From Elephas maximus indicus (Eukaryota > Chordata > Mammalia > Proboscidea > Elephantidae): a stretch of DNA of 64,000 nucleotides. Positions 11,963 through 22,640 of the stretch are shown piece by piece. The stretch's first letter is position 1, and the number at the start of each line of letters is the position of its first letter. The translations under genes and the position numbers were made by a program. The notes beneath the pieces were generated by a model. The model saw only the letters and a list, made by a program, of their open reading frames with translations. It was not told where the DNA came from and searched no databases. Where the stretch lies: NCBI RefSeq assembly GCF_024166365.1, contig NC_064819.1:2306501-2370500 (forward strand), read 5' to 3'.

Positions 11963-12383
11963 AAAAAAATCTACAGCAGAAACAAAAAAAAATTAGTAGG
12001 GCTTGAACTGGGATTAAGAAACAAGTAAAATACAGATAGGTAGTGGGGAAAGTAAGGAAAGCAATCCAAGTAAAGAAAAGAGGTTGAAAATAGCATGAAT
12101 AGGGGCTCAGAAGTAGGACATATGGCTTGTTCAAGGGATAAATTATTACATTGACTAGACCAGTTTGTATAGGGAAATAATAGCAAATAATGCTCTACAT
12201 TAGATAAATGGTAGACAGACAGATAGACAGACAGACAGACAGATAGATACAGAGCAATACTGAAGCAGAAAGATCTGGACTGTAAATCTAACCTATCTAA
12301 TGAAAATCCCATAATGCTAACTGATATTCTTAGCTAAAATGAGTGTGTTTAGAAGATATGCTTTTCCATTTTGTACAAGCATG
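11963..12383. repeat. Intron stretch with an AGAC/AGAT microsatellite
   Basis: Positions 12212-12249 are a tetranucleotide tract of AGAC and AGAT units. The rest of the stretch has no recognised element. Confidence 0.7.
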
Positions 12384-12738
12384 ATTGTTGTTAGTTGTTG
12401 CCCAGTCAGCTCCAACTCATAGCAACCTTATGTGTAAGGTTGGTCCTGTGCCATCTTCATGATCATCAGTATGTTTTAGTCCACTACTGCGGCTCTTGTG
12501 TACTGCCTTCTAATCTAATAGGCACTTTTTAGGACAATATTCTGTTGGGATTCCTAAGGTTTTCACTGACTAACTTTCAGAAGTAGACCACCAGGCCCTT
12601 CTTTCTAGTCTGTCTTAGTCTGGAAGCTCTGCTGAAACCTTTTCACCATGGGCAACCCTGCTGATATTTGAGATACTGGTGGTATAGCTTCCAGCATTCT
12701 AGCAACACACAAGCCACCGCAGTAGGTTAAACTGTCAG
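12384..12738 (-). mobile_element. RTE derivative made of both ends with the interior deleted
   Basis: Read from low to high coordinate, the RTE 3' tail ('gttgttagttgttgcccagt') is followed after about 170 bp by the RTE 5' region ('gtctgtcttagtctggaagc'), ending 'gttaaactgtcag'. The whole endonuclease-RT interior is missing, leaving ~355 bp. A second two-ended copy is at 26835-27212. This could be a non-autonomous family or a chance deletion. Confidence 0.75.
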
Positions 12739-12887
12739 AGAGGAGGCGACTATGTAATCATAAACAGAACTAAATGTCACTGAACTTCCAGGAATTTCTT
12801 ATGGTTTCTATTCTGAAGGCTAGAAACCAAATAGCAAAAAAAAAAAAAAAACTGAACAAACTAGTTAACTTTTGCTATTAAACTTAC

Positions 12888-12935
12888 CAGACCTTCAGGA
12901 CTTGCCCGATGGACTGTTAGATCATTCACAGTATC
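12888..12935 (-). CDS. SPICE1: SPICE1 coding exon (second coding exon)
   Basis: This small exon is 48 bp, 16 codons in phase 0, encoding DTVNDLTVHRASPEGL. It aligns directly after the first coding exon's final EWD and before the LRRHEIH of the next exon. The acceptor is TTTTTTTGCAG and the donor is CTG followed by GTAAGTT, both strong. Differences from the human segment I recall (N to D, T to N, T to S, D to G) are mild. No disruption is seen. Confidence 0.95.
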
Positions 12936-13171
12936 CTGCAAAAAAAGACGATCTTTAAAAAGAAAAGTTTTCTCTTTTTGTTTTCTAGCATGTACTGCAC
13001 TTAATGTATGAAAACGGATTCAAAATTCTGGGACCAGAGAGTCCTGCTTTCCAGGAAACAGTATTTTCAATTTAAATATTAACACAGGCGATTTTTAGGA
13101 GTCTGACAGAAAATAAGCACTAAATCCACCAAGCAGGTACACATTAGATTAAAACAACGAATGTGACAAGG

Positions 13172-13373
13172 TAGAAGCCCTGGTGGCATGAGCACCCAGT
13201 TGCTTACGGAAAGGTCAGTGGTCTAAGACCACCGGCTGCTCTGAGGGAGAAAGCTGTGGCAGTCTGCTTCCAGAAAGACCACAGCCTTGGAAGCCCTACG
13301 GGGCAGTTCTACGCGGTCCTACAGGGTCGCTACGAGTCAGACTCAACCTGCCAGCAATGGGTTTGGTTTTTTA
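13172..13373 (+). mobile_element. AfroSINE, longer older subtype
   Basis: Forward copy: 'agaagccctggtggcatgag' at the head, 'cagtctgcttccagaaagac' in the additional block, and the 'ggtcgctacgagtcagactc' tail. Confidence 0.8.
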
Positions 13374-13504
13374 TAACAAGGTAGCATGTAAGTCAAAATG
13401 AGTAAGCTTAACTAAAGCTTTACTTCCCAAACTGTATTTCATGGAGTCCCAGGGTTCCAAGAGGCAAGTCTAAAGATTTCTCAAGTGTGGTCACTGTAAC
13501 TCAC

Positions 13505-13708
13505 ACCCAGTCACCACTGAGTCAATTCCGATTCATGGTGACAGCGTATGTGTCAGAGTAGAGCTGTGCTCCACAGGGTTTTCAGTGGCTGTATTTTTGG
13601 AAGCTAATCACCAGGCCTTCTTCCAAGGCACCCCTGGGTAGACTCAAACCTCCAACCTTTCAGTTAGCAGCCAAGGGCATTAGCCATTTACACCACCCAA
13701 GGTCTCCA
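13505..13708 (-). mobile_element. AfroSINE, longer older subtype
   Basis: Reverse copy. It carries the extra 'ttttggaagctaatcaccag' block and ends at 'tttacaccacccaaggtctc'. It is more diverged than the short-subtype copies nearby. Confidence 0.8.
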
Positions 13709-13759
13709 TGGTCACAACAGAGTGGTTCAGTTTGTGTCCATACAGACACGTTAAGGATA

Positions 13760-13930
13760 AAACCAAAACCAAACCCGCACTGCGGTTAAGACGATGCTGA
13801 CTTATCCCGACCCTACAGGGCAGAGTAGAACTGCCCCATGGTGTTTCCAAGGACTGCCTGGTGGATTCGAACTGCTGACCTTTTGGTTAGCAGCTGTAGC
13901 TCTTAGCCATTACACCACCAGGGTTTCCAC
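13760..13930 (-). mobile_element. AfroSINE
   Basis: Reverse full-length copy from 'aaaaccaaacccgcactgcg' to 'cattacaccaccagggtttc'. Confidence 0.9.
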
Positions 13931-15707
13931 CTTAAGCACAGAAGCCACCGTAATGACAGATGAGGTTCCGGGGCACTGTATCGTTTCAAAACATTTGGAA
14001 ATAGCCACTCAAGTCAAAGAGGCATTTAACCAACGTGGCAGGGCCACCATGTTTCACAACTCCAGGAGGTGTCATTAACAACTCAGTAAATAGGAACCCC
14101 TGGAATTGTGCAGTGCACAGCCTCACCACTCTAAGCAGTGCCTTGCCAATGTGAATTCAGCCATTCTGCTATCCAGATGTAGGAAAGCAGGAAATAAAAC
14201 AGGTTAGAGTTTACTTCTAAGTGATGATAAATACAAAGAAAACTGCATCTTGTGAAACAGCTTCTGATATACTAAAAGACCCAACGTTTGGGCCATGGTT
14301 TAGATCTGGCTCAAGTCTTTGCTACACTAAAAGTTAGCCCTCTTACATTTATGTACAAAAGAACAAGGCACGAATACAAGGTAATGAGAATTGTTTTAAA
14401 TAAAGACCATAATAAAATCCAGGCATACAAGTAAGTGGTATGCCTGGAATTTGTTCCCATGGGGGAAGAGATAATAATTTCATTAGTGTTGCTTACAACT
14501 GTTTTCAACAGGATTTCCCTTCAAGCTAATTTACAAGCCATTCAAGAAAATATCTTGTTTCAAAACAGTATTGTTCAGCTTGATTTCTCCTTCATCATTC
14601 ACCAGACTTCACACCATGTAACTTCTGACTCCTTCCCTAGATCAGTACACCTTCAAAAAATAAAGATTTTTTCCAGCATGGAAGAAAAGAAAAAGTAAAT
14701 GAGGAAGGCTATGAACGCAATTTCAAATGATGGGTTTCATTACGTTTTGAGCTACAAAGCGTATCAGAATAAATACTGCACTTCCGAAAGTGACGAGTGT
14801 CAAGTAGACAATACTTATCACGTGCTTTTTTTTTTCCTTTTAATCAGTCATTTCCTTAGTCACACCCTTATATTTTAGAGCCAATTTGGTGACAACAAGA
14901 CAATCTAAGCACAGAGAAGTCCCACTGCCCCATCTCTAGCTGCTAGCAGTTTGTCAAGGGTATCTGGCTAATGTGGTTGGCCACAACCCGGAAGGTTCCA
15001 AGTCAAAACAATCCCTGAGATACCAGGCTAGTTCCTGACTTACCCTCCACGTGGAAAGTGAAGGGACTTCCTGGTCTAAACCAAAGTACTAGGCTGCAAG
15101 AGATATACGTCCCCTTGGTAATGGTATGGGGCATTCAGGCTAGGAATCCGGGATCATATGACCCAAAGGCACTTGAGACGTGTGTTGTATCTCAAGAAGA
15201 ACCTTTGTACTGAAATTGATCAGCCTCTGGATGGGAACAACAAACAATCTAAGGGGTAAGAAAGTAAGGATCACCCACTTTTTCACCCAAAATGCCAATC
15301 ATATGACTAGGGTATCACTGATTGCTCTGGGCAAGCCTATAAAAGGTACCAAAAATTTCAGACTTCAGTGATCATGTTAGCTAAAGTTGCCCTAAAGCAG
15401 TCAGTTTTCAGCCAAAGCTGAGAAGGGGGACTTTTTTTTTTTTAAAGACACACTGCACACCCACTTAAGATTCCAATTCATCAGAAGAGGTAGGCGTGAT
15501 AGCCTAGATACGTGTGTTCTAAAAAAGCTCCCCAAAGGATTCTGTTCTTCCCTCCCAGGCCTACGATGTAAATGTCTGGAAACCCATTCTGCCCTATTAC
15601 ATGCTGAGCCTCATTCGAAGCACTGTTTGAATGACCTGAGCCATGTTGCCATGTTACTACTGGTCCAGAATAATGTTACAATGTTATATTATCCCACCTA
15701 GACTTAC

Positions 15708-15806
15708 ATCCCATTCTTGCTTCACTGAAGGTTTCTTCTTCTTCACTTTCAGTACTTTTCTTCCCCCTCCCCGGGGACCATAACGGTTCACTCTGACCAA
15801 CGACAT
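15708..15806 (-). CDS. SPICE1: SPICE1 first coding exon with start codon
   Basis: The reading is 99 bp, 33 codons, starting [20 protein letters not shown] and ending KPSVKQEWD. This is the recognisable basic N terminus of SPICE1, with a lysine-rich patch at residues 18-25. The start is fixed by family identity: the ATG (15806-15804) is the family's conserved start. The donor is GAT followed by GTAAGTC. On the upstream side the sequence CTCCTAG lies directly before the ATG, so the exon appears to begin exactly at the start codon and all 5' UTR would come from an upstream exon. That untranslated exon is expected in the CpG island near 21-22 kb, but I could not place its donor. Confidence 0.95.
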
Positions 15807-15946
15807 CTAGGAGTAACAGTCACAGTAAATTTTTAAAATACAAGAAAAAGTAATAATTAAGCACCACCAAAGGGGGAAAAAGACACTTAGGAAATATAAA
15901 ATAAATCTTGATATGTCAGAAGAAAAATGTATAACTAAAGGAACCA

Positions 15947-16106
15947 AAAAAACCAAACTCAAACCCATTGCCGTCAAGTCGATTCTGATTCATAGTGACC
16001 CCAAAGGACAGAGTAGAACTGCCACACAGGGCTTCCAAGGTGCAGCTGGTGGATTCCAACTGCTGGCCTTTTGGTTAGCAGCCAAGCTCTTAGCCACTGC
16101 ACAACA
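15947..16106 (-). mobile_element. AfroSINE
   Basis: Reverse copy with tail-side 'aaaaccaaactcaaacccat' and 'ttggttagcagccaagctct' near the head. It lies 140 bp upstream of the SPICE1 start codon. Confidence 0.9.
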
Positions 16107-17027
16107 AAAAAAACAGACTACCAAAATACTTGGTTCTCTTACTTTACCATTAATACAAAGTTAATACTGAAAACTACAGTGAAAGGTCTCAAATCAGTAA
16201 CTTAAATATTTGCTTAATAAAGACCTGTAGGAATGCAGAAGTTATGACCTAAAACAGAGAACAGAATAGTTATGTTTTGTCATTGATTACACAAATTCAC
16301 AATTATTAGAGAAAATGGCCAGTCACAGGCTAACAATAGGAATACAAGGGGATGAGAGGAAGGCATAACACTCTAAATCACTACTAGGTACAGACGTGCT
16401 TACCTTAAAATAACGACAGCTAAACTCCAGAGAACAATGACATATGACACCACTTCTAGTCTCTCTCTCACATGATAATGGAACAGGGTGATTATTTATT
16501 TTAAACCAGAGTTTGTCAATTGCCAACATTTGCCTGGCACTCTTAAAAGAGCAAAGCTAAGGACACTAGACTAAACATTAAACAAAATGAGAAAAAGGTC
16601 TATAGTTCCTGATCACTAGGATTTTATAAAGCATACATATGACTAAAAAAGCAACACTGTATGACTCCTATGCCAGAACCTCTGTACACACCTGAATAAT
16701 TACACAACTTTCCAGCTGATGGTACTCCAAATTATCCTAAAACGAAAAGCCTAGTATTTTCCTTAAATACATTTTTTTAAAAATCATTTAGTCTACTCTA
16801 ATAAAGATGCCTAAATGCAAGTCTTTCTCAAGAGTTTGCCCTTAATTTTCTTTGCTCTCTGCTCATTCTCTCTCTCATCACTCTTCAGCCTGGTATCAAA
16901 TTTCAAGGGGTTTATAATCCAGCAGGGAGATAAGTCACATACAAATTGGAGAATAATATTTAAGTTGTATGTGTGTGATGGGGAGGGTGATGACGGTGGT
17001 GGCGGTGGTGGTGACGGCATCAGATCA

Positions 17028-17205
17028 CGCGTATTGAGTGTTTACTACATGACACGTACTGTTCTGCTCTTCACATGCATTCTTCCTTTAAACCTCACAG
17101 TAACCCCATGAGGTACTTACTACTTATTACCCATTCTACAGATGAGAACACTGAGGGACAAAGAGTTAAACTGCGAAGGTCACAGAGCTAATAAGTGGTA
17201 GCACC
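17028..17205 (+). mobile_element. MIR-family SINE
   Basis: Forward MIR: 'ttgagtgtttactacatgac', 'taaacctcacagtaacccca', 'acagatgagaacactgaggg'. A GGT-rich low-complexity patch lies just before it (16980-17012). Confidence 0.75.
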
Positions 17206-17224
17206 ACAAATACCATAAAAATGA

Positions 17225-18485
17225 TAGGAATGGACTAGAACTGAAAATCCAAAAATAAACCTCGCAACTGATTTGAACAAGAGTGTCAGAATAAATCAAT
17301 GGGAAAAGAATAGTCTTTTCAACAAATCATGCTAGGACAACTGGATATCCACGTGAAAATGAATGAAGTTACACCCCTACCTCATATACAAAAATTAACT
17401 CGAAATAAATCATAGGCTTAAATATATTTCAAACTACAAAACTCTTAGAAGAAAACATAGGAGTAAATCCTCGTATCTTAGATTAGGCAATGCTTTCTTA
17501 GATACGACACCAAAAGCTCAGGCAACCAAAGAAAACATAGATCAATCACACTTCATCAAAATTAAAAACTTTTGTGCCTCAAAAAAGACCATCAAGAAAA
17601 AGACAACCCACAGAATGGGAGAAAATACATGCAAATCAAATATCCGATAAGGGACTTGCATTATAAACATATAAGATCTTACAACTCAACAGGAGAAAGA
17701 CAAATAACCCAATTTAAAAATGAGTCAAGGATTTGAAGAAACATTTCTCCAAAAAAGATACACAAACGGCTAATAAGCACATGAAAAGATGCTCAACATC
17801 TTCAGTTATGAGGGAAATGCATACCAAAACCACAATGAGAAACAACCTTATAACCACTAGGATGGCTACAATAAAAAACATGGATAATACCAAGTGTTGG
17901 TGTTAATATAGAGAAATCAGAACCCTTAATCATTGCTGACTGGAATGTAAAATGGTACAGCCACTTTGGAAAACAGTTTGTCAGTGCCTCAAAATGTCAA
18001 ACAGAGTTATCATGTCATCCAGCAATTCCACTTCTGGGTGGAATACCCAAGAGACCTGAAAACATATGTCCACACAAAAACTTGTACAAAAACGTTCATG
18101 GCTGCATTATTCATTGTAGACAAAAAGTAGAAACAACCCAAATGTCCACAAATGATGAATAAAAAAGATGCTATATCCAGAGGCTCATGGAGACCCTACA
18201 GGACAGAGTAGAACTGCTCCAGAGTTTCCAACGAACGCCTGGCGGATTCGAACCGCCGACCCTTTGGTTAGCAGCCATAGATAGCACTTAACCACTACGC
18301 CACCAGGGTCGCTATGAGTCAGAATCGACTCCATGGCACTGGGTTTGGTCTTTGTTGGTTTTATGGCCGGTGGTGATAGCTGCACAACTCTGTGAATATA
18401 CTAAAAACCTCTGAATTGTACACTTTAAGTGGGTAAAGTTTATGGTATATGAATTCTATCTCAATAAAGCTATTATAATAAAAGA
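17225..18485 (+). mobile_element. L1 3' end, plus strand, interrupted by SINE sequence
   Basis: This covers the ORF2 C-terminal region and 3' UTR of an older L1, for example 'atggctgcattattcattgt' near 18100 and 'ctcaataaagctattataat' at the end. No long open frame survives. SINE sequence at 18183-18350 splits it. Confidence 0.8.
18183..18350. mobile_element. Inverted AfroSINE pair: reverse body joined to forward tail
   Basis: Positions 18190-18308 are a reverse AfroSINE missing its own 3' tail. At 'ccaccagggtcgctatgagt' the sequence turns directly into a forward AfroSINE tail that runs to 'actgggtttgg' near 18348. The joint shares AGGGT, which occurs in both parts, suggesting template switching or recombination at microhomology. 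Confidence 0.75.
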
Positions 18486-18692
18486 CTGGGAAAAACCTAA
18501 AAGTTGTTCAAAGAAAGGATCCTAATGTATTTTACTCTTTAATCACTAGGATTTTTAATTTACACTCCAGAAACAATCTATATAATGAATCATGAAGCCA
18601 TTAAAATTATATTAAGCAGAATGTTTAATGACACAGGAAGATACACAAAAAGTTAAGTGTAAAAAAGCAAAATAGAGAACTACACGTATGGT

Positions 18693-18757
18693 ATATTTTC
18701 AAAAATATATATTTACATATATATGCGTATACATGCAGATGTATATATACACATATA
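18693..18757. repeat. AT-rich (ATAT/ACAT) microsatellite
   Basis: A degenerate purine-pyrimidine tract of ATAT and TACA units lies directly before an AfroSINE. Confidence 0.75.
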
Positions 18758-18925
18758 TATCGACCCTATAGGACAGAACAGAACTGCCCCATAGGGTTTC
18801 CAAAGCTGTAAATCTTTAAGGAAGCAGACTGCTACACCTTTCTCCCCAGAACAGCTGATGAGCTCAAATAGCCAAACTTTCGGTTAGCAGCTGAGCTCTT
18901 TACCGCTGCACCACCAGGACTTCAC
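18758..18925 (-). mobile_element. AfroSINE, variant with 'gctgtaaatcttta' block
   Basis: Reverse copy starting 'tcgaccctataggacagaac'. It carries the body variant ('ccaaagctgtaaatctttaa') and ends 'gcaccaccaggacttc'. The same variant occurs at 35.9 kb. Confidence 0.85.
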
Positions 18926-18944
18926 ATAAATATATATAGTTAAC

Positions 18945-19280
18945 AAAGCAAGCACTTATTCTGTGCTAAGCGCTTCCCATTTAATCCCACAAACCCATTG
19001 AGGCAGGAACAGAACATGGCACCGGACTGTCTGGATTCCCATGCCAGGTTTGTCGCTTACTATAAAATGGAGCTAATTAAATATCAGCAAGGTGCATGGA
19101 ACCCCTGCCTAGCACATAAAACCCAAAAAGCCCTATTTAAGAACCGAAGACGTCGATGACAATGACAACAGCTATTAGGACCCTTTTCCTAATGAGAAAA
19201 ATGGGATTTAGAGAGATTAAGTCACAGCAAATGGGCAGAGCTGGGAACTGGCACTCAAATCCAGGTCTGTCCGTAGACCT
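18945..19280 (+). mobile_element. MIR-family fragments
   Basis: Two adjacent MIR-like stretches: 'acttattctgtgctaagcgc' and 'aatgagaaaaatgggattta'. Boundaries are approximate. Confidence 0.55.
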
Positions 19281-20510
19281 CAGCTAGAAAACCTTACTAG
19301 AAGTGGGTTATCTCTGGCTGGTTCTATATTTTCCAAACTTTATATAGTGAACCTATGTTACTCTTAAAAATAGGGGGAAAATGATTTCACGTTATAATTT
19401 TAAAAATATTATACTTATTCAGAGGCTGAAATTCCATCAGCCTCGATTCTGAAAACCCAGTCACGCATATGAAGCACACACAGGCTCAGGAACCGTCAGA
19501 AAAGCTGTCAACAGGCCGCTGTTCTCGTTTCTTTGACAGGTGAGGCCCTCAACTAAAACAACATCAAAAATTCAGGAAAAGAAATAGTTACGCTATTTGT
19601 AAAGCAATGGTGGCTTCTGATGGTAAATATAATGTATCCAAACAGAAGTTTGTTTTTTTAGCAAAGCGATATGGAAATTAATATAAACATTACCAATAAT
19701 GGTGACTGTATTTTTCTTAACCAAGAATCTGCCTTTGTGATCTAACAAAGAAACACTGTGCCACTGATGAGGCCAGAGGCATAAGGGTGCTGTAGTTTGC
19801 ACACTGAAATGTGGGACTGTAGCGATATTCTGATGGTTTACAGTGCTATGGAGTCAAAATGATAAAATGAGCACAACCCAGGAAAAAAAAAAACCCGCTG
19901 CCATTATTCCGACTCAGAAAATCCAGACTTATTTAAAGAGAATCTGAAACAGTAATAGCTTCCTAGATGCTATCCTTTCCTCCTTTTCTTCTCAGGTGCC
20001 CACGGGGCCCTCCTCACATACCATCTAATCAAGGATCTTCACCCAGTTCTATCCCCAGCCCTATCTGTCTTCCACTGGGCACACTCTCCCGTCACCCATG
20101 GATTGTTTCTGAGAGCTTATCACAGGCCAGGCCATAGCCGGGCACTGGAATACAACAGGAAGCAAGTCTAACGTGGTGCCAGCTCTCCTGGAGCTTACTT
20201 TCTACATCACCAAGGAGAGGTTCACACTCTTCCTCAGCGATCTCATCTACTCCTGGGAGAGAAGTTATGAATGAATCTGGCACAAAAACATACTGTGAAA
20301 ACGAGTCTAGAGTCCATGGTTCACAGCTTTCCCCAAAGTACCAAACACTCATCTCTAACCATCTCCGGTGCACAACCCCCAAATACCGCAAATACAGTGT
20401 AGCCAAAATACAGTTCCTCATCCGCTCACCCCCAAACCCTACTTCTGAATATATCATTGGCTTGCTCAGTAAATGTCTGCTGAATTAAGCTGAACTGGCA
20501 GCATTACCGG

Positions 20511-20675
20511 AAAGCCTGGTGGCATAGTGGTTAAGTGCTACAGCTGCTAACCAAAAGGTCAGCAGTTCGAATCCACCAGGTGCTCCTTGGAAACTCTACG
20601 GGCCAGCTCTACTCTGTCCTACAGGGTCGTTATGACTCGGAATCGACTAGATGGCAACGGGTTTGGGGTTTTTTT
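20511..20675 (+). mobile_element. AfroSINE
   Basis: Forward copy from 'aaagcctggtggcatagtgg' to 'caacgggtttgggg', then a T-rich and G-rich tail (20668-20710). It lies just outside the CpG island. Confidence 0.92.
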
Positions 20676-20929
20676 TTGTTTGTTTCGCGGGGAGCGTGGG
20701 GGGGGGCATTACCATCCCTCTAGTCGCGCTGGTTTAAACCTTAGCATCAACTTGTTTCTTCTTGTCTCTCAGCCAATCAGACACCAGAGACGCCTCTTTC
20801 CCTATAATGCCTTTCCCATCTGTCTTCTCTCCTCCACCTCTGCTCGGAATGCTTTTGTCCAGCCTCTCATCATTTCTTCCGACTGGTTTCCCCCTCCCTC
20901 ATTGGCTCGCTCCATGTCCCCCCAGTTAT

Positions 20930-22110
20930 TCTGGAAGCACGTGCTGAGAACCGGGCACTGCAGACAGTAAGAACCTAGAGGACGCCTGTGCGCCGAGTCC
21001 GCGGAAGGACTGCAATTAAACAAGCGGTTACATCCAAAGCGTAACTCGAGAAGCAAATCCCAAGCCGCGCGCTGAGACAACGTCTCCTCCCACCCGCAAA
21101 GGTTCCCGGCAGGGGAGGCGTTTCCAGCCCCCTGGAGAAGCGGACCTTGGCTGCAGCCGCCTCCAGGCCCGCTCGGCGCGCAGTGCGCACGCGCACCCTC
21201 GGGTCGCCCCCAGCGTGCGCGCCACACACGGCCCCAGACACGCGTCCTGACAGCAGACACTCGCGAACACGCAGCAGCGCAGTGCGCACGCGCACCCTCG
21301 GGGCGCCCGCAGCTTACGCGCCACACACGGCCCCAGACAGGCGCCCTGACCCGCGGACACTCGCGAACAGGCGGCGGCGCAGTGCGCACGCGCACCCTTG
21401 GGGCGCTCCCAGCGTGCGCGCTACACGCCGCCCCAGACACGCGTTCTGACAGCAGACACTCGCGAACACGCAGCGGCGCAGCGCGCACGCGCACCCTTGG
21501 GGCGCTCCCAGCGTGCGCGCTACACACGTTCCCAGACACGCGTCCTGACACGCGGACACTCGCGAACACGCGGCAGCGCAGTGCGCACGCGCACCTTCGG
21601 GGCGCTCCCAGCGTGCGCGCTACACACGGCCCCAGACACGCGTCCTGACACGCGGACGCTCGCGAACATGCGGCAGCGCGGCGGCGCTTCCGGTACTCAG
21701 TACCCCTACACCAGGCGCCTGCGTGCCCCGAACAAAAAGGGGACGCCACCACTGCTCCCCCGACCCCACAGCCTCGGGCCCTGAGGATCGGTGGTCTGCG
21801 GGGTGCAGGCCTCCACCCCGCCATCGCAACCTGCCTTGCGGTTCCCCGGCCGCCGCCTCCACAGACACTAACACTCCAGGGTCTGGAGCCGCCCGGCCCG
21901 CCACAGACTAAAACAGCCCGCCGCTTCCGGCATGTTGCCCGGGTTACCGGGGCCCCGCCCACCCCGTTGCGTATTTCCGGCGAGCCCAGGACGCAGGCGC
22001 CCTGAAAAGCTGCTCTGGGCGCTGCAGGTGGGAGGTTTGAGCGCCTTCTGCTATCTAACTGCGCCTTTTCCTGGAGCTCCCAGGACACAGCTTTGGAGAG
22101 TAAACCTGCA
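20930..22110 (-). promoter_or_regulatory. SPICE1: CpG island, presumed SPICE1 promoter
   Basis: This is a dense GC and CpG-rich block between A/T-rich flanks, upstream of the SPICE1 coding exons. Visible promoter-type motifs include ETS sites reading CCGGAAG on the minus strand at 21687-21693 and 21924-21930, a GC box near 21953-21960, and an imperfect RFX X-box-like palindrome at 21934-21948 (GTTGCCCGGGTTACC). CCAAT boxes lie further out near 20773. The minisatellite at 21181-21678 adds five NRF1-type sites. The transcription start and exon 1 donor are not resolved. A long frame on the minus strand here (20802-22088) is a by-product of stop-poor GC-rich repeats, not a gene. Confidence 0.8.
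21181..21678. repeat. Five-copy ~99-bp minisatellite with NRF1-type sites
   Basis: Units start with 'cagtgcgcac' or 'cagcgcgcac' at 21181, 21280, 21380, 21479 and 21579, so the period alternates between 99 and 100 bp. A sixth start at 21679 diverges at once. Each unit carries a 12-mer fitting the NRF1 consensus YGCGCAYGCGCR, at 21184-21195, 21283-21294, 21383-21394, 21482-21493 and 21582-21593. Units differ by scattered substitutions, so the array is neither brand new nor random GC-rich sequence. Confidence 0.93.
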
Positions 22111-22640
22111 GCATTAACCGGAGTTCTGGAAAGTGTGCTGGAGAGACGTCGCTGTGCACACCAGGCTTCACATACCCCACCTAACTGCCTTCACCTCTCT
22201 TTCTCTATTAAAAAATACCTGTTAGTACCTGCTGATATGCCAGAGGCTATGTTAGATTCAACGGGACTGAAAACAAGCCACGTCCCTGCTCTCCTGGAGC
22301 TTACAGCATGATAGCAGACAGCTAATAGGCACAAAAACGTAAAACTGTGATGAGTGCTGAGAAGGAAGCCATCCCGTCGATTCTGACGCAGGGCGACCCA
22401 ATTATAGGAATATTTGAGTTATGCAGGGAAGCTGAGAAGTAAGGATGAGTGAGCGGGAAGGGTAGAGGGTCCCTGCAGAGGGAGGTCCCCAGGAGGCAGA
22501 AAACCGCTGCCTCAAGCAGCTTGCTTGGCACACCCCCTAGCTTTACATTAAAATTTTGGCTACCCTCTTTTTAACTGTTACCCAAAACTAGAGGAAATTG
22601 GCGGTAATGAGTTTAGGTGTAATGTTGATGTTCAGAATAA
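22111..22640. other. Sequence beyond the CpG island, possible L2/MIR-like remnant
   Basis: 'tgctctcctggagcttacag' near 22288-22308 is a phrase common in old L2 or MIR-like repeats. Otherwise no feature is recognised. Confidence 0.35.

Larger units (their letters stand above)
4495..12887 (-). other. SPICE1: SPICE1 intron between third and second coding exons
   Basis: This intron of about 8.4 kb is filled mostly with L1, RTE and AfroSINE insertions listed separately. The stretch 4495-4849 holds no recognised element, only A/T-rich sequence. Confidence 0.9.
12936..15707 (-). other. SPICE1: SPICE1 intron between second and first coding exons
   Basis: This intron of about 2.8 kb carries three AfroSINE-type insertions between 13.17 and 13.93 kb. 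From 13931 to 15707 I see no recognised element; it appears to be single-copy intron with short poly-T or poly-A tracts near 14826 and 15432. Confidence 0.9.
15807..20929 (-). other. SPICE1: SPICE1 5' intron (untranslated region side)
   Basis: The region between the first coding exon and the CpG island is presumed to be the first intron. It contains AfroSINEs, MIRs and an L1 listed separately. Stretches 16107-17025 and 19281-20510 show no gene; 20090-20230 contains an L2-like or MIR-like phrase ('tctcctggagcttactttct'). Confidence 0.7.

Noticed and set aside
21181-21678. CRISPR-like or coding repeat array
   Set aside because: Units are contiguous with no spacers, in a mammalian CpG island; it is a minisatellite.
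20802-22088. 428-codon open frame on the minus strand
   Set aside because: It runs through the CpG island and the 99-bp minisatellite, where stops are rare by composition. Frames shift between 99- and 100-bp units and overlapping open frames exist on both strands. There is no conserved domain.
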